33,045 nucleotides of DNA, from NCBI GenBank assembly GCA_017462265.1, contig JAFTRN010000027.1, forward strand, positions 1 through 33,045, read 5' to 3'. The notes under the pieces were generated by a model that made no database searches, was not told where the DNA came from, and worked only from the letters and a program-made list of their open reading frames with translations. The stretch comes from Coprobacter sp. (lineage in GTDB: Bacteria > Bacteroidota > Bacteroidia > Bacteroidales > UBA11471). Positions 24,997-33,045 of this stretch are shown here, one piece after another. A program made the position numbers and the translations under genes. Positions within the stretch are counted from its first letter, which is position 1. The number at the start of each line of letters is the position of its first letter.

Positions 24997-27900
24997 ATGA
25001 AGAAACTTATCCATATATATTCGTTACTGTTCCTGCTGTTTTCGGGTGGGTATGTGTCGGTATATGCCGATGATGCGGCTACTCGATACGCTACGTCGTC
25101 GGTACTCTCGTCGGGCCATTGGGTGAAGATACAAATCGATGAGACCGGCCTCTATCAGCTTACCTATAGGGAACTGCAAGAGTATGGATTTACCGATCCC
25201 TCGAAGGTGGCGGTGTTTGGCTATGGTGGGGCTATGTTGCCTGAGGATTTCTCGGAAGAGTATATCGATGACCTACCCCAACTCCCGGTATTGCATACGG
25301 GTAGCAAACTCATATTTTATGCGCAGGGTGTCGTGTCGTGGGGAGTGCAAAATAAATTGTTCGTTCGCACACGGAACCCCTATTCCATGTATGGCTATTA
25401 TTTCCTGACTCAACTCGATACCGAACCTGTGGCGCCGACGAGGCTTGCGCCATCGACCTTGCAACCGGCAATCGCGGTGACGACATTTCACGACTATGCC
25501 TTGCACGAGATGGAGGCGGTAAGTCCCGGGCGTATGGGTAGAAACTTTTATGGCGAGAATTTCCTCTATACAAGCGTACAAACCTTTTCATTCGATATAT
25601 CCGGCATCACTACTACGCCGGTGACGGCGCAGATACGTTTCATCGCAAAATCGATGGCGACATCGTCGGTCGCAGTGACAATCAATAATAGCGTGACACG
25701 TAGCGCTATGATTGCCGGGATTACCGACTCCGATGGTCAGACCTATAAAAGCGGTGTGGAAAAGATGATAGAGGCCTCCTTTACCCGCAATGCCGATGAG
25801 GCCGATAAGGTGAAAATATCCTTTACCGGTTCGGGGGCTACGGGGGCCTATCTCGACTATATATTACTGAATATGGAGCGTGAGCTTCGCCTATATGACG
25901 GCGTGGTGCAGTTTCGCCACAAATCGGCTGCGACACAACCGTTGCGATATGAGGTGGCGGTGGGCAGTGCCAAGTCGCCTCATATATGGGACGTGTCTCG
26001 CCCCCATGCTCCGCAGGAGGTAACAACCTCGACCCCGGCCGATGGTGTCGTGTCGTTCGTGTCGTCGGTGACGGCGATGAACGAATATGTGGCATTTGAC
26101 GCGTCGGCGACATTCCCCTCTCCGGTGTTTGTAGGGACGGTTTCCAATCAAGACCTGCACGCCCTGCCGCAAGTCGATTTTGTAATTGTGGCGCCGACGG
26201 CTTTTGTCGATGAGGCCAAACGTCTTGGTGAGTTTCACCTCTCACACGACTCACTCACCTATCATGTGGTGCAACCCGGTGCTATCTACAACGAGTTTTC
26301 ATCGGGTACGCCCGATGCTACGGCCATACGGCGGTTTATGAAGATGCTTTACGACCGTGCCGGCGATGATGAGGCTTCACGTCCGCGATATTTACTGCTT
26401 TTCGGTGACGGAAGCTACGACAACCGTCGGGTTACCGAGGAGTGGGCGTCGTATAATTACCCTTTCTTGTTGACTTTCCAAGCCGATGAGAGCGTTGATG
26501 AAAAGAACAATTTTGTGACCGACGACTATTTCGGCTTTTTGTACGACGACGAGGGTAGTGAAGTGTGGAAAGCCCGCCTGGCAGTAGGAGTGGGGCGTTT
26601 CCCAGTGCGCACGAAAGCCGAGGCTGCCGCTGTGGTAGATAAGGTGATAGCCTATGCCACAAGTACCGATTATGGTTATTGGAAAAACGATATATGCCTC
26701 GTTGCCGACGACGGGAACTCGGGCGTACACATGGAGCAGAGCGATGCTTTGGCACAGATATTAGAGAACCAAAATCCCGAGTTTTTCGTACACAAATTGT
26801 ATATCGATGCCTATAACAGGGTGAGCGCGGCTACGGGGGCGACCTATCCCGATGCCAAAAATCAAATGCTCAACCTACTGAAGCGCGACGGCCTCATGGT
26901 GATAAATTATGTGGGGCATGGCAGTACCAAGGGGTGGACCGCAGAGAAAATACTCGAATGGAGCGATATATCCAATATGTTTGTGTCGCGACTGCCATTA
27001 TGGATTACCGCTACGTGCGATTTCAGTCGTTTCGACGATAGAACCACCTCCGGTGGTGAATCTCTCTTTCTGAACAAGACCGGTGGTGGCGTAGCGCTCA
27101 TATCTACTACCCGGGTGGTATTTATCCATGCCAACGGATATATCAACGAGGCTATCGTGAAGCACCTGTTCGACCGTGATTCCGAGGGGCGTGTGGTGCG
27201 CCTCGGCGATGTGATGCGCCTCGGCAAAAACGATATTACCAACAAAGCCGAAGATGTGCTGAAAAACAAACTCAACTATATATTGCTCGGCGACCCGGCA
27301 TTGCGCCTCACCGTACCATCGTATAAGATGGCTGTGACGGAGATAAACGATACCACCGTGGTCGATACCGCACCGACTGATATTACGCTGAAAGCACGTT
27401 CGTGGGTTACAGTGAAGGGCGAGATACAAAATGCTGTCGGGGCGAAGGTTGATGATTTCGACGGCTTGATTTACCCTCGATTGTTCGACTCCGAGCAAGA
27501 GATCGTAACGGCCGGTAATGGTAACGACAACGGCGAGCAGGTACCCTATACCTTTACCCGCAGAGACAATATGCTATATACCGGACGCGACTCGGTGCGA
27601 GGGGGAGAATTTGAGTTTACCTTCAAGATGCCGCGCGAGCTCAATTATTCCGATGAACCGGGGTTGTTCAATCTGTATGCCTATGATAGCCGGGGCCGGG
27701 AGGCCGGCGGAATGAATACCCACTTTATCGTGGGTGGTATGGATAGTGAGGTCGATGACGATGCCGATGGCCCGCAAATCTTGTCGATGTATATGAATAC
27801 CTCGGATTTCGAGAATGGCGATAAGGTGAACGAGACACCGATGTTTATCGCCCGGGTAGAAGATGCCTCGGGTATCAATATATCGGGTATCGGCTTGGGC

Positions 27901-28422
27901 CACGATATGACGGTATGTATCGACAACGATCCACAACAAGAATATGTCATAAACAACTATTACGTGCCACAAACCGGACGTTTCGGAGTGGGTGATGTCT
28001 ATTACGAATTGCCCGCGCTCTCCGATGGCGCGCACTCGCTCACCTTCACGGTGTGGGATACCGAGGGCAATTCCTCGCAGGAATCTTTGCGATTTGTTGT
28101 GAAGAAAGGATTGAAACCTCATATTTATGATATATATCATGCCATGGAGGCCGATGCGGCTCGATTCTATCTGCGACACAATCGCCCAGGTATGATGATG
28201 TCGATAAAATTGTCGGTATTCGATTGGTCGGGCCGAGAGGTATGGACCACGGAACTCACCGACATGTCGGAGTTGTGGACTTCCACACCCATCGAGTGGC
28301 CGTTTACCGACAAAGCCGGTCGCCGAGTGCCCGGCGGTATGTATCTCTATCGAGCCATAATATCGGTAAATGGAGGAACCGAGGCGACCAAAACCCGAAA
28401 AATATTGGTTCTTCCACAATAA
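24997..28422 (+). CDS. porU: T9SS sortase PorU (gingipain-like C25 peptidase)
   Basis: The 1141-residue protein has a signal peptide (MKKLIHIYSLLFLLFSGGYV) and a peptidase C25 domain at about residues 390-760. Catalytic His641 lies in NYVGHGS and Cys674 in TATCDFSR, the PorU/gingipain pair. DGSYDNR and DDYFGFLYDD also fit. The end (SGREVWTTEL, GGMYLYRA, KILVLPQ) is a T9SS C-terminal domain, which PorU itself keeps. It cuts the C-terminal signal from cargo at the cell surface and joins them to lipopolysaccharide. porV follows after 86 bases that contain a dispersed repeat. Length fits the family. Confidence 0.95.
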   Translation: MKKLIHIYSLLFLLFSGGYVSVYADDAATRYATSSVLSSGHWVKIQIDETGLYQLTYRELQEYGFTDPSKVAVFGYGGAMLPEDFSEEYIDDLPQLPVLHTGSKLIFYAQGVVSWGVQNKLFVRTRNPYSMYGYYFLTQLDTEPVAPTRLAPSTLQPAIAVTTFHDYALHEMEAVSPGRMGRNFYGENFLYTSVQTFSFDISGITTTPVTAQIRFIAKSMATSSVAVTINNSVTRSAMIAGITDSDGQTYKSGVEKMIEASFTRNADEADKVKISFTGSGATGAYLDYILLNMERELRLYDGVVQFRHKSAATQPLRYEVAVGSAKSPHIWDVSRPHAPQEVTTSTPADGVVSFVSSVTAMNEYVAFDASATFPSPVFVGTVSNQDLHALPQVDFVIVAPTAFVDEAKRLGEFHLSHDSLTYHVVQPGAIYNEFSSGTPDATAIRRFMKMLYDRAGDDEASRPRYLLLFGDGSYDNRRVTEEWASYNYPFLLTFQADESVDEKNNFVTDDYFGFLYDDEGSEVWKARLAVGVGRFPVRTKAEAAAVVDKVIAYATSTDYGYWKNDICLVADDGNSGVHMEQSDALAQILENQNPEFFVHKLYIDAYNRVSAATGATYPDAKNQMLNLLKRDGLMVINYVGHGSTKGWTAEKILEWSDISNMFVSRLPLWITATCDFSRFDDRTTSGGESLFLNKTGGGVALISTTRVVFIHANGYINEAIVKHLFDRDSEGRVVRLGDVMRLGKNDITNKAEDVLKNKLNYILLGDPALRLTVPSYKMAVTEINDTTVVDTAPTDITLKARSWVTVKGEIQNAVGAKVDDFDGLIYPRLFDSEQEIVTAGNGNDNGEQVPYTFTRRDNMLYTGRDSVRGGEFEFTFKMPRELNYSDEPGLFNLYAYDSRGREAGGMNTHFIVGGMDSEVDDDADGPQILSMYMNTSDFENGDKVNETPMFIARVEDASGINISGIGLGHDMTVCIDNDPQQEYVINNYYVPQTGRFGVGDVYYELPALSDGAHSLTFTVWDTEGNSSQESLRFVVKKGLKPHIYDIYHAMEADAARFYLRHNRPGMMMSIKLSVFDWSGREVWTTELTDMSELWTSTPIEWPFTDKAGRRVPGGMYLYRAIISVNGGTEATKTRKILVLPQ

Positions 28423-28468
28423 AAGCGCCTGAAAATAGTTATAATAAGGTGCTGCTATTCTTCAAAAT

Positions 28469-28487
28469 AAAATTCAAACAGCTTCTA
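28469..28487 (-). repeat. Dispersed AGAAGCTGTTTGAATTTT motif between porU and porV
   Basis: The minus strand reads TAGAAGCTGTTTGAATTTT here, 22 bases before the porV ATG. Unlike the other copies it is antisense to the genes around it. Confidence 0.65.
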
Positions 28488-28508
28488 AAAATAGAAATTA
28501 GAGACAAT

Positions 28509-29735
28509 ATGAAATATACGATAAAAACGCTCTTGTGCGCCTTGGCGGTGCTGATGGCAATTCCCGTAAACGCGCAGGAGGATATAAGTAATCAGTTCAA
28601 TCCCATCTCTACGGGAGTTACCACGCTGAGCATCGCACCCGATGCGCGAGCCGGCTCTATGGGCGACTTGGGAGCAGCCACCGATCCCGACGTCAATTCG
28701 CAACACTGGAATCCCTCGAAGTATGCGTTCGCGTTCAGCAGTGCCGGATTCTCGGTTTCTTATACCCCGTGGTTGCGCAAGTTGGTCAATGATATAAACC
28801 TCGTGTATGCGGCCGGATATTGGAAATTTGGCAACAACGATTTGCAGGCGTTGAGTGCGTCGTTGCGCTATTTTTCGTTGGGAAAAGTGCCTATTTATGA
28901 CAGTAATTACAATCTGCAAAACGAAGTCAATCCCTACGAAATGTCGTTCGACCTGGGATACTCTCGTAAATTGTCGGAGACCTTCTCTATGGGTGTCGTA
29001 TTCAGGTTTATCTATTCCGATATGGGATATGGCGGTATTTCATCGGCCGAGGATATGTCGGGCGCGGCCGCTTTTGCCGCCGATATATCGGGTTATCAGA
29101 CAGTATATCCCATCATAGGTCGCAACGAGTGCCAATTTTCATGGGGTTTCAATATCTCGAATATCGGTTCGAAGGTGTCGTACGATGGCGGTACCAACAG
29201 CGCGTTCCTCCCCACGAATTTACGCCTCGGCTTCTCGTTCTTGTTTCCCATATATGATTACAATACCTTGTCGTTGAACCTTGATATAAATAAACTGCTT
29301 GTACCGGCGGCTCCGCGCCAAAGCGACTATACCTTTATCGACGACGATGGCAATACGCAATACGATACCGAGGCTTATAACCAAGCCAAAGAGGATTTTA
29401 ACAACACCGGTTCCATATCGGGTATATTCAAGTCGTTCAGCGATGCGCCCGGCGGTTTCAAAGAGGAGATGCAGGAAATCTATTTCTCCACCGGTCTCGA
29501 ATACTCATACAATCGTCGATTCTTCCTGCGTGCTGGATATTACTATGAAAACAAATACAAGGGTAATCGCCAGTATGTGACTTTCGGTACGGGATTCTCT
29601 CTGAATGTGTTCTCGCTCGATGCTGCCTATGTGATGGCTACCGCGCAAAGCAGTCCGCTCGATCAGACTTTGCGATTTACCTTGTCGTTTGATATGGACG
29701 GCATAAAAGACCTTATGGGTCGTCGCCGTCGCTAA
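28509..29735 (+). CDS. porV: T9SS outer-membrane shuttle protein PorV (LptO)
   Basis: The 408-residue protein has a signal peptide ending PVNAQ and then a 14-strand-type barrel of the PorV/FadL-like family: TTLSIAPDARAGSMGDLGAATDPD and QHWNPSKYAF are its characteristic N-terminal segments. PorV picks up cargo from the translocon and hands it to PorU. The start at 28509 is used; an earlier in-frame start would overlap the end of porU and is not family sequence. Order porU-porV-ispF matches the arrangement I recall from P. gingivalis. Length is near the family norm. Confidence 0.94.
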   Translation: MKYTIKTLLCALAVLMAIPVNAQEDISNQFNPISTGVTTLSIAPDARAGSMGDLGAATDPDVNSQHWNPSKYAFAFSSAGFSVSYTPWLRKLVNDINLVYAAGYWKFGNNDLQALSASLRYFSLGKVPIYDSNYNLQNEVNPYEMSFDLGYSRKLSETFSMGVVFRFIYSDMGYGGISSAEDMSGAAAFAADISGYQTVYPIIGRNECQFSWGFNISNIGSKVSYDGGTNSAFLPTNLRLGFSFLFPIYDYNTLSLNLDINKLLVPAAPRQSDYTFIDDDGNTQYDTEAYNQAKEDFNNTGSISGIFKSFSDAPGGFKEEMQEIYFSTGLEYSYNRRFFLRAGYYYENKYKGNRQYVTFGTGFSLNVFSLDAAYVMATAQSSPLDQTLRFTLSFDMDGIKDLMGRRRR

Positions 29736-29765
29736 GTATAGTATTTCTAATAAATTTCTCAGATT

Positions 29766-30245
29766 ATGAAGGTGCGAGTAGGTATGGGGTTCGATGTGCA
29801 TCGCCTTGTAGAGGGGCGTGAGCTATGGTTGGGTGGTATTCGCATAGAGCACCGCTTGGGCTTGTTGGGCCATTCCGATGCCGATGTGCTGATACACGCG
29901 TTGTGCGACGCCCTGCTGGGCGCTGCCAACCTCAGAGATATAGGCTATCATTTCCCCGATACCAAAGGCGAATACAAAAACATAGACAGTAAAATATTAT
30001 TGCGCGAAACCATGAGCCTCGTAAGGGCTAAGGGGTATGAGTTGGGCAATGCCGATATTACGGTATGTGCCGAACGTCCGAAACTCAACCCTCATATACC
30101 GGCCATGCGGCAATGTCTTGCCGAGGTAATGGGTGTAGATGCCGATGATGTGTCGATAAAGGCTACGACCACCGAGAAACTCGGCTTCACAGGTCGAGAG
30201 GAGGGTATATCGGCATACGCCGTAGTATTGTTACAGAAGTTGTAA
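29766..30245 (+). CDS. ispF: 2-C-methyl-D-erythritol 2,4-cyclodiphosphate synthase
   Basis: The 159-residue enzyme has metal ligands Asp10, His12 and His44 in GMGFDVHR and GHSDADVLIHALCDALLGA, followed by DIGYHFPD, and ends with TEKLGFTGREEGI. It makes the cyclic diphosphate in the non-mevalonate isoprenoid pathway in the cytoplasm. Length is normal for a stand-alone IspF. It starts 30 bases after porV. Confidence 0.97.
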   Translation: MKVRVGMGFDVHRLVEGRELWLGGIRIEHRLGLLGHSDADVLIHALCDALLGAANLRDIGYHFPDTKGEYKNIDSKILLRETMSLVRAKGYELGNADITVCAERPKLNPHIPAMRQCLAEVMGVDADDVSIKATTTEKLGFTGREEGISAYAVVLLQKL

Positions 30246-30282
30246 AAGGGCTATACATAAAACTTTATAAAACAAATCTCCG

Positions 30283-30931
30283 ATGAGGTATTTGCTGATA
30301 ACTCTCATTTTGTACCTTATGTTGGGCGGTATTAGTGCCCAAAAGAGGGAACAATGGGCGTTGCCCGAAATACCGCAGGCTCCGGCTAATCCTCCGATGG
30401 AATTTCTCGGGGTGGAGTGCCCTACGGGTACAAAATTGTTTATGCTCGACGACCTGCCCGAGTATATGCGCCGTTCGGGCTGGTTGGTAGCCCGGCAGCA
30501 ATGGGCTGAACGCTTTTCGCCCGACACCATAGCCGACTATAAGAGTGAGTGTCGCTTCCTTACCTACATCAAAATCAATTTCCAAGGTTACGGATATATG
30601 GTAAATGATGAGAAATTGAAAAAAATGGGGTAAGGGCTTGGTTTTCTTTTTTCCATTGATAGGTACTACGATATATAACGCCAACCCTACGACCTCGGGA
30701 TTGCGGTTGGTGGCCGATTATACGCTGTGCGTGTATGATACGCAGGGGGTACTCACCTCTATACAGCACCCGTTTGTGTTGGGGCTGGAGCAAAACAAGG
30801 CGGATAGTAAGGAGCCTCAAATCATGCAACCCGAGGGGGTGATAATCGAATATCCGTTGGTCGATCTGTTGCAGCACTCCATAGTCGCCGAGTATGCCAA
30901 GATATGCCGAGAATACGGTCTTACTGAATAG
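30283..30931 (+). pseudogene. Exported hypothetical protein interrupted by a +1 frameshift
   Basis: Two adjacent frames look like one gene. The first (30283-30633) encodes 116 residues with a signal peptide (MRYLLITLILYLMLGGISAQ) and a Pro-rich start. It stops soon after a run of seven A (30620-30626). The second frame is open from 30620 to 30931 with no ATG at its start. Removing one A joins them as ...NDEKLKKWGKGLVFFFP... into about 215 residues. The full protein ends with YAKICREYGLTE. I do not recognise a family. The cause may be a real mutation, a slippage-controlled gene or a sequencing error. Confidence 0.75.
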
Positions 30932-30948
30932 CCTTCCTTGAAATCGAT

Positions 30949-31002
30949 TAGAAACTGTTTGAAAAAGTTTTCTCGGCAAAACAAAGATTGCCATAGGTAA
31001 TC
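30949..31002 (+). repeat. Combined remnants of two dispersed repeats
   Basis: TAGAAACTGTTTGAAAAA at 30949-30966 is a variant of the AAGAAGCTGTTT motif in the 3' region of the hypothetical gene. A hairpin follows, GATTGCC-ATA-GGTAATC (30986-31002); it and its flanks nearly repeat 19561-19585 inside the MITE-like element. Confidence 0.65.
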
Positions 31003-31017
31003 GATTTGAACGGCTTT

Positions 31018-31386
31018 TTAGAAGTTGAAAAAGTAGTTCATGAAGAAGTTCCAGAAGGTTACAACTCCTATTGCCAATAGTTTAGAGAAATAAAAAGGTA
31101 ACTTCAACCGGTCGTTGAGCAGATATATAACGGCGTTGTTGATAAGCAATCCTATGACCGATATACCTATAAATCGCAGATATTGCATAGCGATTTCGGG
31201 ATCGTGACTATCGAAAGTCCAGATACGATTGAGCAGATAGTTGCTTGTGGCCGCACATATAAATCCTATGGAGTTGGCTATATATTTGTTGAGCCGACAC
31301 CACTCTTTCAGTACCCAAGTGATGCCGAAATCGACAAATACACCCGAGCCGCCTACAAGGCAGAATTTTATGAATTGTTCGAACAT
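31018..31386 (-). CDS. GtrA-like membrane protein
   Basis: The 122-residue protein has four predicted membrane helices and the GtrA pattern: FIKFCLVGGSGVFVDFGITW at the start, then SNYLLNRIWTF and a closing WNFFMNYFF. GtrA proteins are thought to flip polyprenyl-phosphate sugars across the inner membrane for surface-glycan modification. Its ATG shares a base with the stop of the upstream glycosyltransferase gene (TAATG), so the two are coupled. Confidence 0.9.
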   Translation of the reverse strand: MFEQFIKFCLVGGSGVFVDFGITWVLKEWCRLNKYIANSIGFICAATSNYLLNRIWTFDSHDPEIAMQYLRFIGISVIGLLINNAVIYLLNDRLKLPFYFSKLLAIGVVTFWNFFMNYFFNF

Positions 31387-32904
31387 TACTCGTTGATTTC
31401 GATTTGTGTGCGAGCGGAATTGTACCAGAAATTGAGGGGCGTGCGTCCTATGGCAAATCCCGTGTCATAGATGTTGTTTTGAAGTTTGTCGAGACCTTCG
31501 ATGGTGACCGCTGTCGATACCTCGCCCGATGCCGGTAACGTGATGTGTAAATCTACCGGAATGGCATGACGCACCTTCTTGGCTGCAAAAAGCATATAGA
31601 AGCGTGTGTCTTCTCCATTGATGGTTATATCGTAGGGGTAGGGGTTGCGTAAGGTGAGCGTGCACATGATGCTGTCGCGCGGAGATACTTGTCGGGGTAA
31701 CGATTTCTCGTCGTATTGCACCTCTACCAAGCGCACCGGACGGAAATCGTCAATCAGGGTGTAGCTGAATTTGTAGCCATTGGCAAGGGCCACTTCGTTG
31801 CTTTTGAGAGGTTTGTCGCGATCTTTGCTACGAATCTTTTGTAAGGTTCCGGCGATGACTTCTCGACCTATGGCCCGGGTATCGTCGTCGCGTAGTTGCC
31901 ATTGGCTTGTGCGATAAGAGAAATTCGGCTGACAATAGGCCGATTTCCCGGTGTAGAAAATGTATTTGGAGGCAATGGCGTAACTCCCGCTGAATATTAC
32001 GGGACGCTCACCGGCAATCTTGGCGATTTCCTCAAAAGCAGGTTTGTTGTCGAATATCTCGAAACGTATGCGTAGCGGGTTCCATATCATCTCTATGCGC
32101 ATAATGCCGGCTAAGACGATAGTGGTCCACCCCACAATCAAGATATATTTACGCAACCGATGCGAACGGCTTTCTCGTACATAGTTGAAGAGTATGTATA
32201 TAAGCCCGAATGTGGCGGCAATGAGCCATTGAGGCTGTACCCGGCCCTTGAATGTCGATACCGTGAAGAATAGGAAAAACAATATGGGGAGCCAGTATAA
32301 TGCCCGCTCGGTCGCGTTGCGCGTGCGTAATTTGCGCCAGGCCATGAAATAGAGCGGGAAGAAGAATGGGTTGAATACGGCTATGGTGTTGAGCAGATGC
32401 TCGGTGATATTGGCAATTTTGAACGAACCGTTTCGGTCGTGTAGATGGTAGCCGAAGGTGATATAGTCGTGCGTATACTGCCAATAGAGGTGAGGCACGA
32501 TGAGTATCAATGCCACGATACCGCTTGCGTATAATTTGGGGCGCAACAACAATCGGGGATTGACTATGAGTGTAAACAATACGACCAATGCGCCGTGGTA
32601 TTTGCTGTAAGCCATCAGTGCCATGGTCACACCCAGCAGTATGGCATTGAACCAACAGTCTTTCTCCGTAAATCGTTTATAGCATAGCAGATACAGAGCG
32701 GCCGTCATCATCAGCGGCACGTCGGGGACGGCGAGAAATCCATAAAGTTGCAATATGGGGAGTGCGGCCGATATGACGATAAACAAGAGCGCGTCGCGAG
32801 TATCGGGCTGTTGCGGGCGAATGATGCGCCATAAAATCCACAAATAGAGCGGTTGCAGGCAGGTGAAAAACAATCTTACCCCCAATTCACCCCCGATGAA
32901 GTTA
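31386..32904 (-). pseudogene. ArnT/GT39-type membrane glycosyltransferase, 5' end lost to an IS insertion
   Basis: About 505 residues remain, from a GGELGVRLF segment, typical just after the first long loop of GT-C glycosyltransferases, through many membrane helices to a soluble C-terminal part. The first membrane helix and the catalytic acidic loop (often DHPP-type) are missing. The frame continues into the IS at 32905 and can start at an ATG in it (32993), but those residues are IS-derived. Such enzymes move a sugar from a polyprenyl donor to lipid A, protein or glycan; the coupled GtrA gene fits this. The protein is probably inactive. Confidence 0.8.
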
Positions 32905-32927
32905 TGAACTGCACCCCAAAAGTTGGA

Positions 32928-32958
32928 CAAAAATAAAGAAGTATGAAATATAGTCCAA
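32928..32958 (-). promoter_or_regulatory. Possible outward-facing promoter in the IS end
   Basis: On the minus strand TTG (32958-32956), 20 bases, then TATTTTTG (32935-32928) fits TTG-N17-23-TAnnTTTG and points into the truncated glycosyltransferase and GtrA genes. The region is AT-rich, so chance is possible. Confidence 0.4.
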
Positions 32959-33045
32959 CATTGGCCATAATGGTCAGCAGAACAATTTCTCAAGGCGAAA
33001 ACAGCTTGAGAGGAATCAGCCGTTCCTACGGTCTTGATCCAAAGG
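32943..33045 (+). CDS. Transposase N-terminus (helix-turn-helix, orfA-like), cut by the window edge
   Basis: From ATG 32943, preceded by AAAGAAG, 34 residues are visible: MKYSPTLAIMVSRTISQGE, then LRGISRSYGLDPK. The pattern (K/R-Y-S at the start, a helix, then a SLRGISRSYGL turn-helix) resembles the helix-turn-helix DNA-binding start of IS3-type OrfA proteins. A second ATG lies at 32970. Only the first tenth or so of a transposase is present, so the family rests on this and the IS end. Confidence 0.6.
   Translation, partial: MKYSPTLAIMVSRTISQGENSLRGISRSYGLDPK

Larger units (their letters stand above)
32905..33045 (+). mobile_element. Left end of an insertion sequence (IS3-like)
   Basis: The glycosyltransferase homology stops where a terminal sequence TGAACTGCACCCCAAAAGTT begins. 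TG-starting ends with CCCCAAAAGTT resemble IS3-family elements of Bacteroidota. A transposase-like frame begins 38 bases in. The right end lies outside the window, so the family and target duplication cannot be checked. The exact boundary is 32905 or 32910. Confidence 0.7.

Noticed and set aside
27574..28419. Minus-strand frame of 281 codons opposite porU.
   Set aside because: It is shadow sequence with no motif; porU is certain on the other strand.
28224..28508. N-terminal extension of PorV overlapping the end of porU.
   Set aside because: The signal peptide starts at 28509, and the extension is out-of-frame porU sequence.
32905..32993. True N-terminus of the glycosyltransferase.
   Set aside because: These residues are translated from the IS end, lack a membrane helix of the family and overlap the transposase frame on the other strand.

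Overview
The window looks like the chromosome of a Bacteroidota bacterium, most likely order Bacteroidales. The evidence is a full set of type IX secretion (T9SS) core genes, promoters of the Bacteroidota form TTTG-N19/20-TAnnTTTG, almost no Shine-Dalgarno sequences, and a Bacteroidales-style multidomain pectinesterase. The porU-porV-ispF order recalls Porphyromonas gingivalis, but the pectinesterase suggests a gut relative such as Barnesiella or Coprobacter; that family-level guess is weak.

Layout. Bases 2-4618 hold the 3' part of a giant secreted carbohydrate esterase, probably itself a T9SS cargo, closed by a strong terminator. Bases 4619-5582 are non-coding and full of hairpins and repeat ends. 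The T9SS core operon porP-gldK-gldL-gldM-gldN (5583-11790) follows and ends at a terminator. Next come a hotdog thioesterase and, convergent to it, an SLC13/RCK_C transporter. A tRNA-Ser(UGA) with its own promoter and terminator sits head-to-head with a tightly overlapping run: two half-size chromate-type transporters, folC and a membrane-anchored peptide deformylase. A META lipoprotein and an exported nitroreductase (also overlapping) and a small Cys-rich exported protein follow.

Bases 19442-19863 carry a 383-bp MITE-like palindromic element. On the minus strand a SUI1 gene and an AddA-like helicase-nuclease form an operon. Divergent from them, and starting from overlapping promoters, are rex, an FAH-family hydrolase, porU (the T9SS sortase), porV (its outer-membrane partner), ispF and a frameshifted exported protein. 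The right end has, on the minus strand, a GtrA-like flippase gene translationally coupled to an ArnT/GT39-type glycosyltransferase whose 5' end is cut off by an insertion sequence entering from the right edge.

How the parts work together. PorL/PorM (GldL/GldM) form the energised inner-membrane motor, PorK/PorN (GldK/GldN) the periplasmic ring, and PorP an outer-membrane protein; PorV shuttles cargo to PorU, which removes the C-terminal signal. All of these lie within about 24 kb, next to a plausible substrate. I see no clearly new multi-gene system. The most unusual material is the dispersed repeat family (a motif around AAGAAGCTGTTT found 3' of many genes, plus the TIR element), the membrane-anchored deformylase, the exported nitroreductase, the single-base frameshift at 30620-30626 and the IS-truncated glycosyltransferase.
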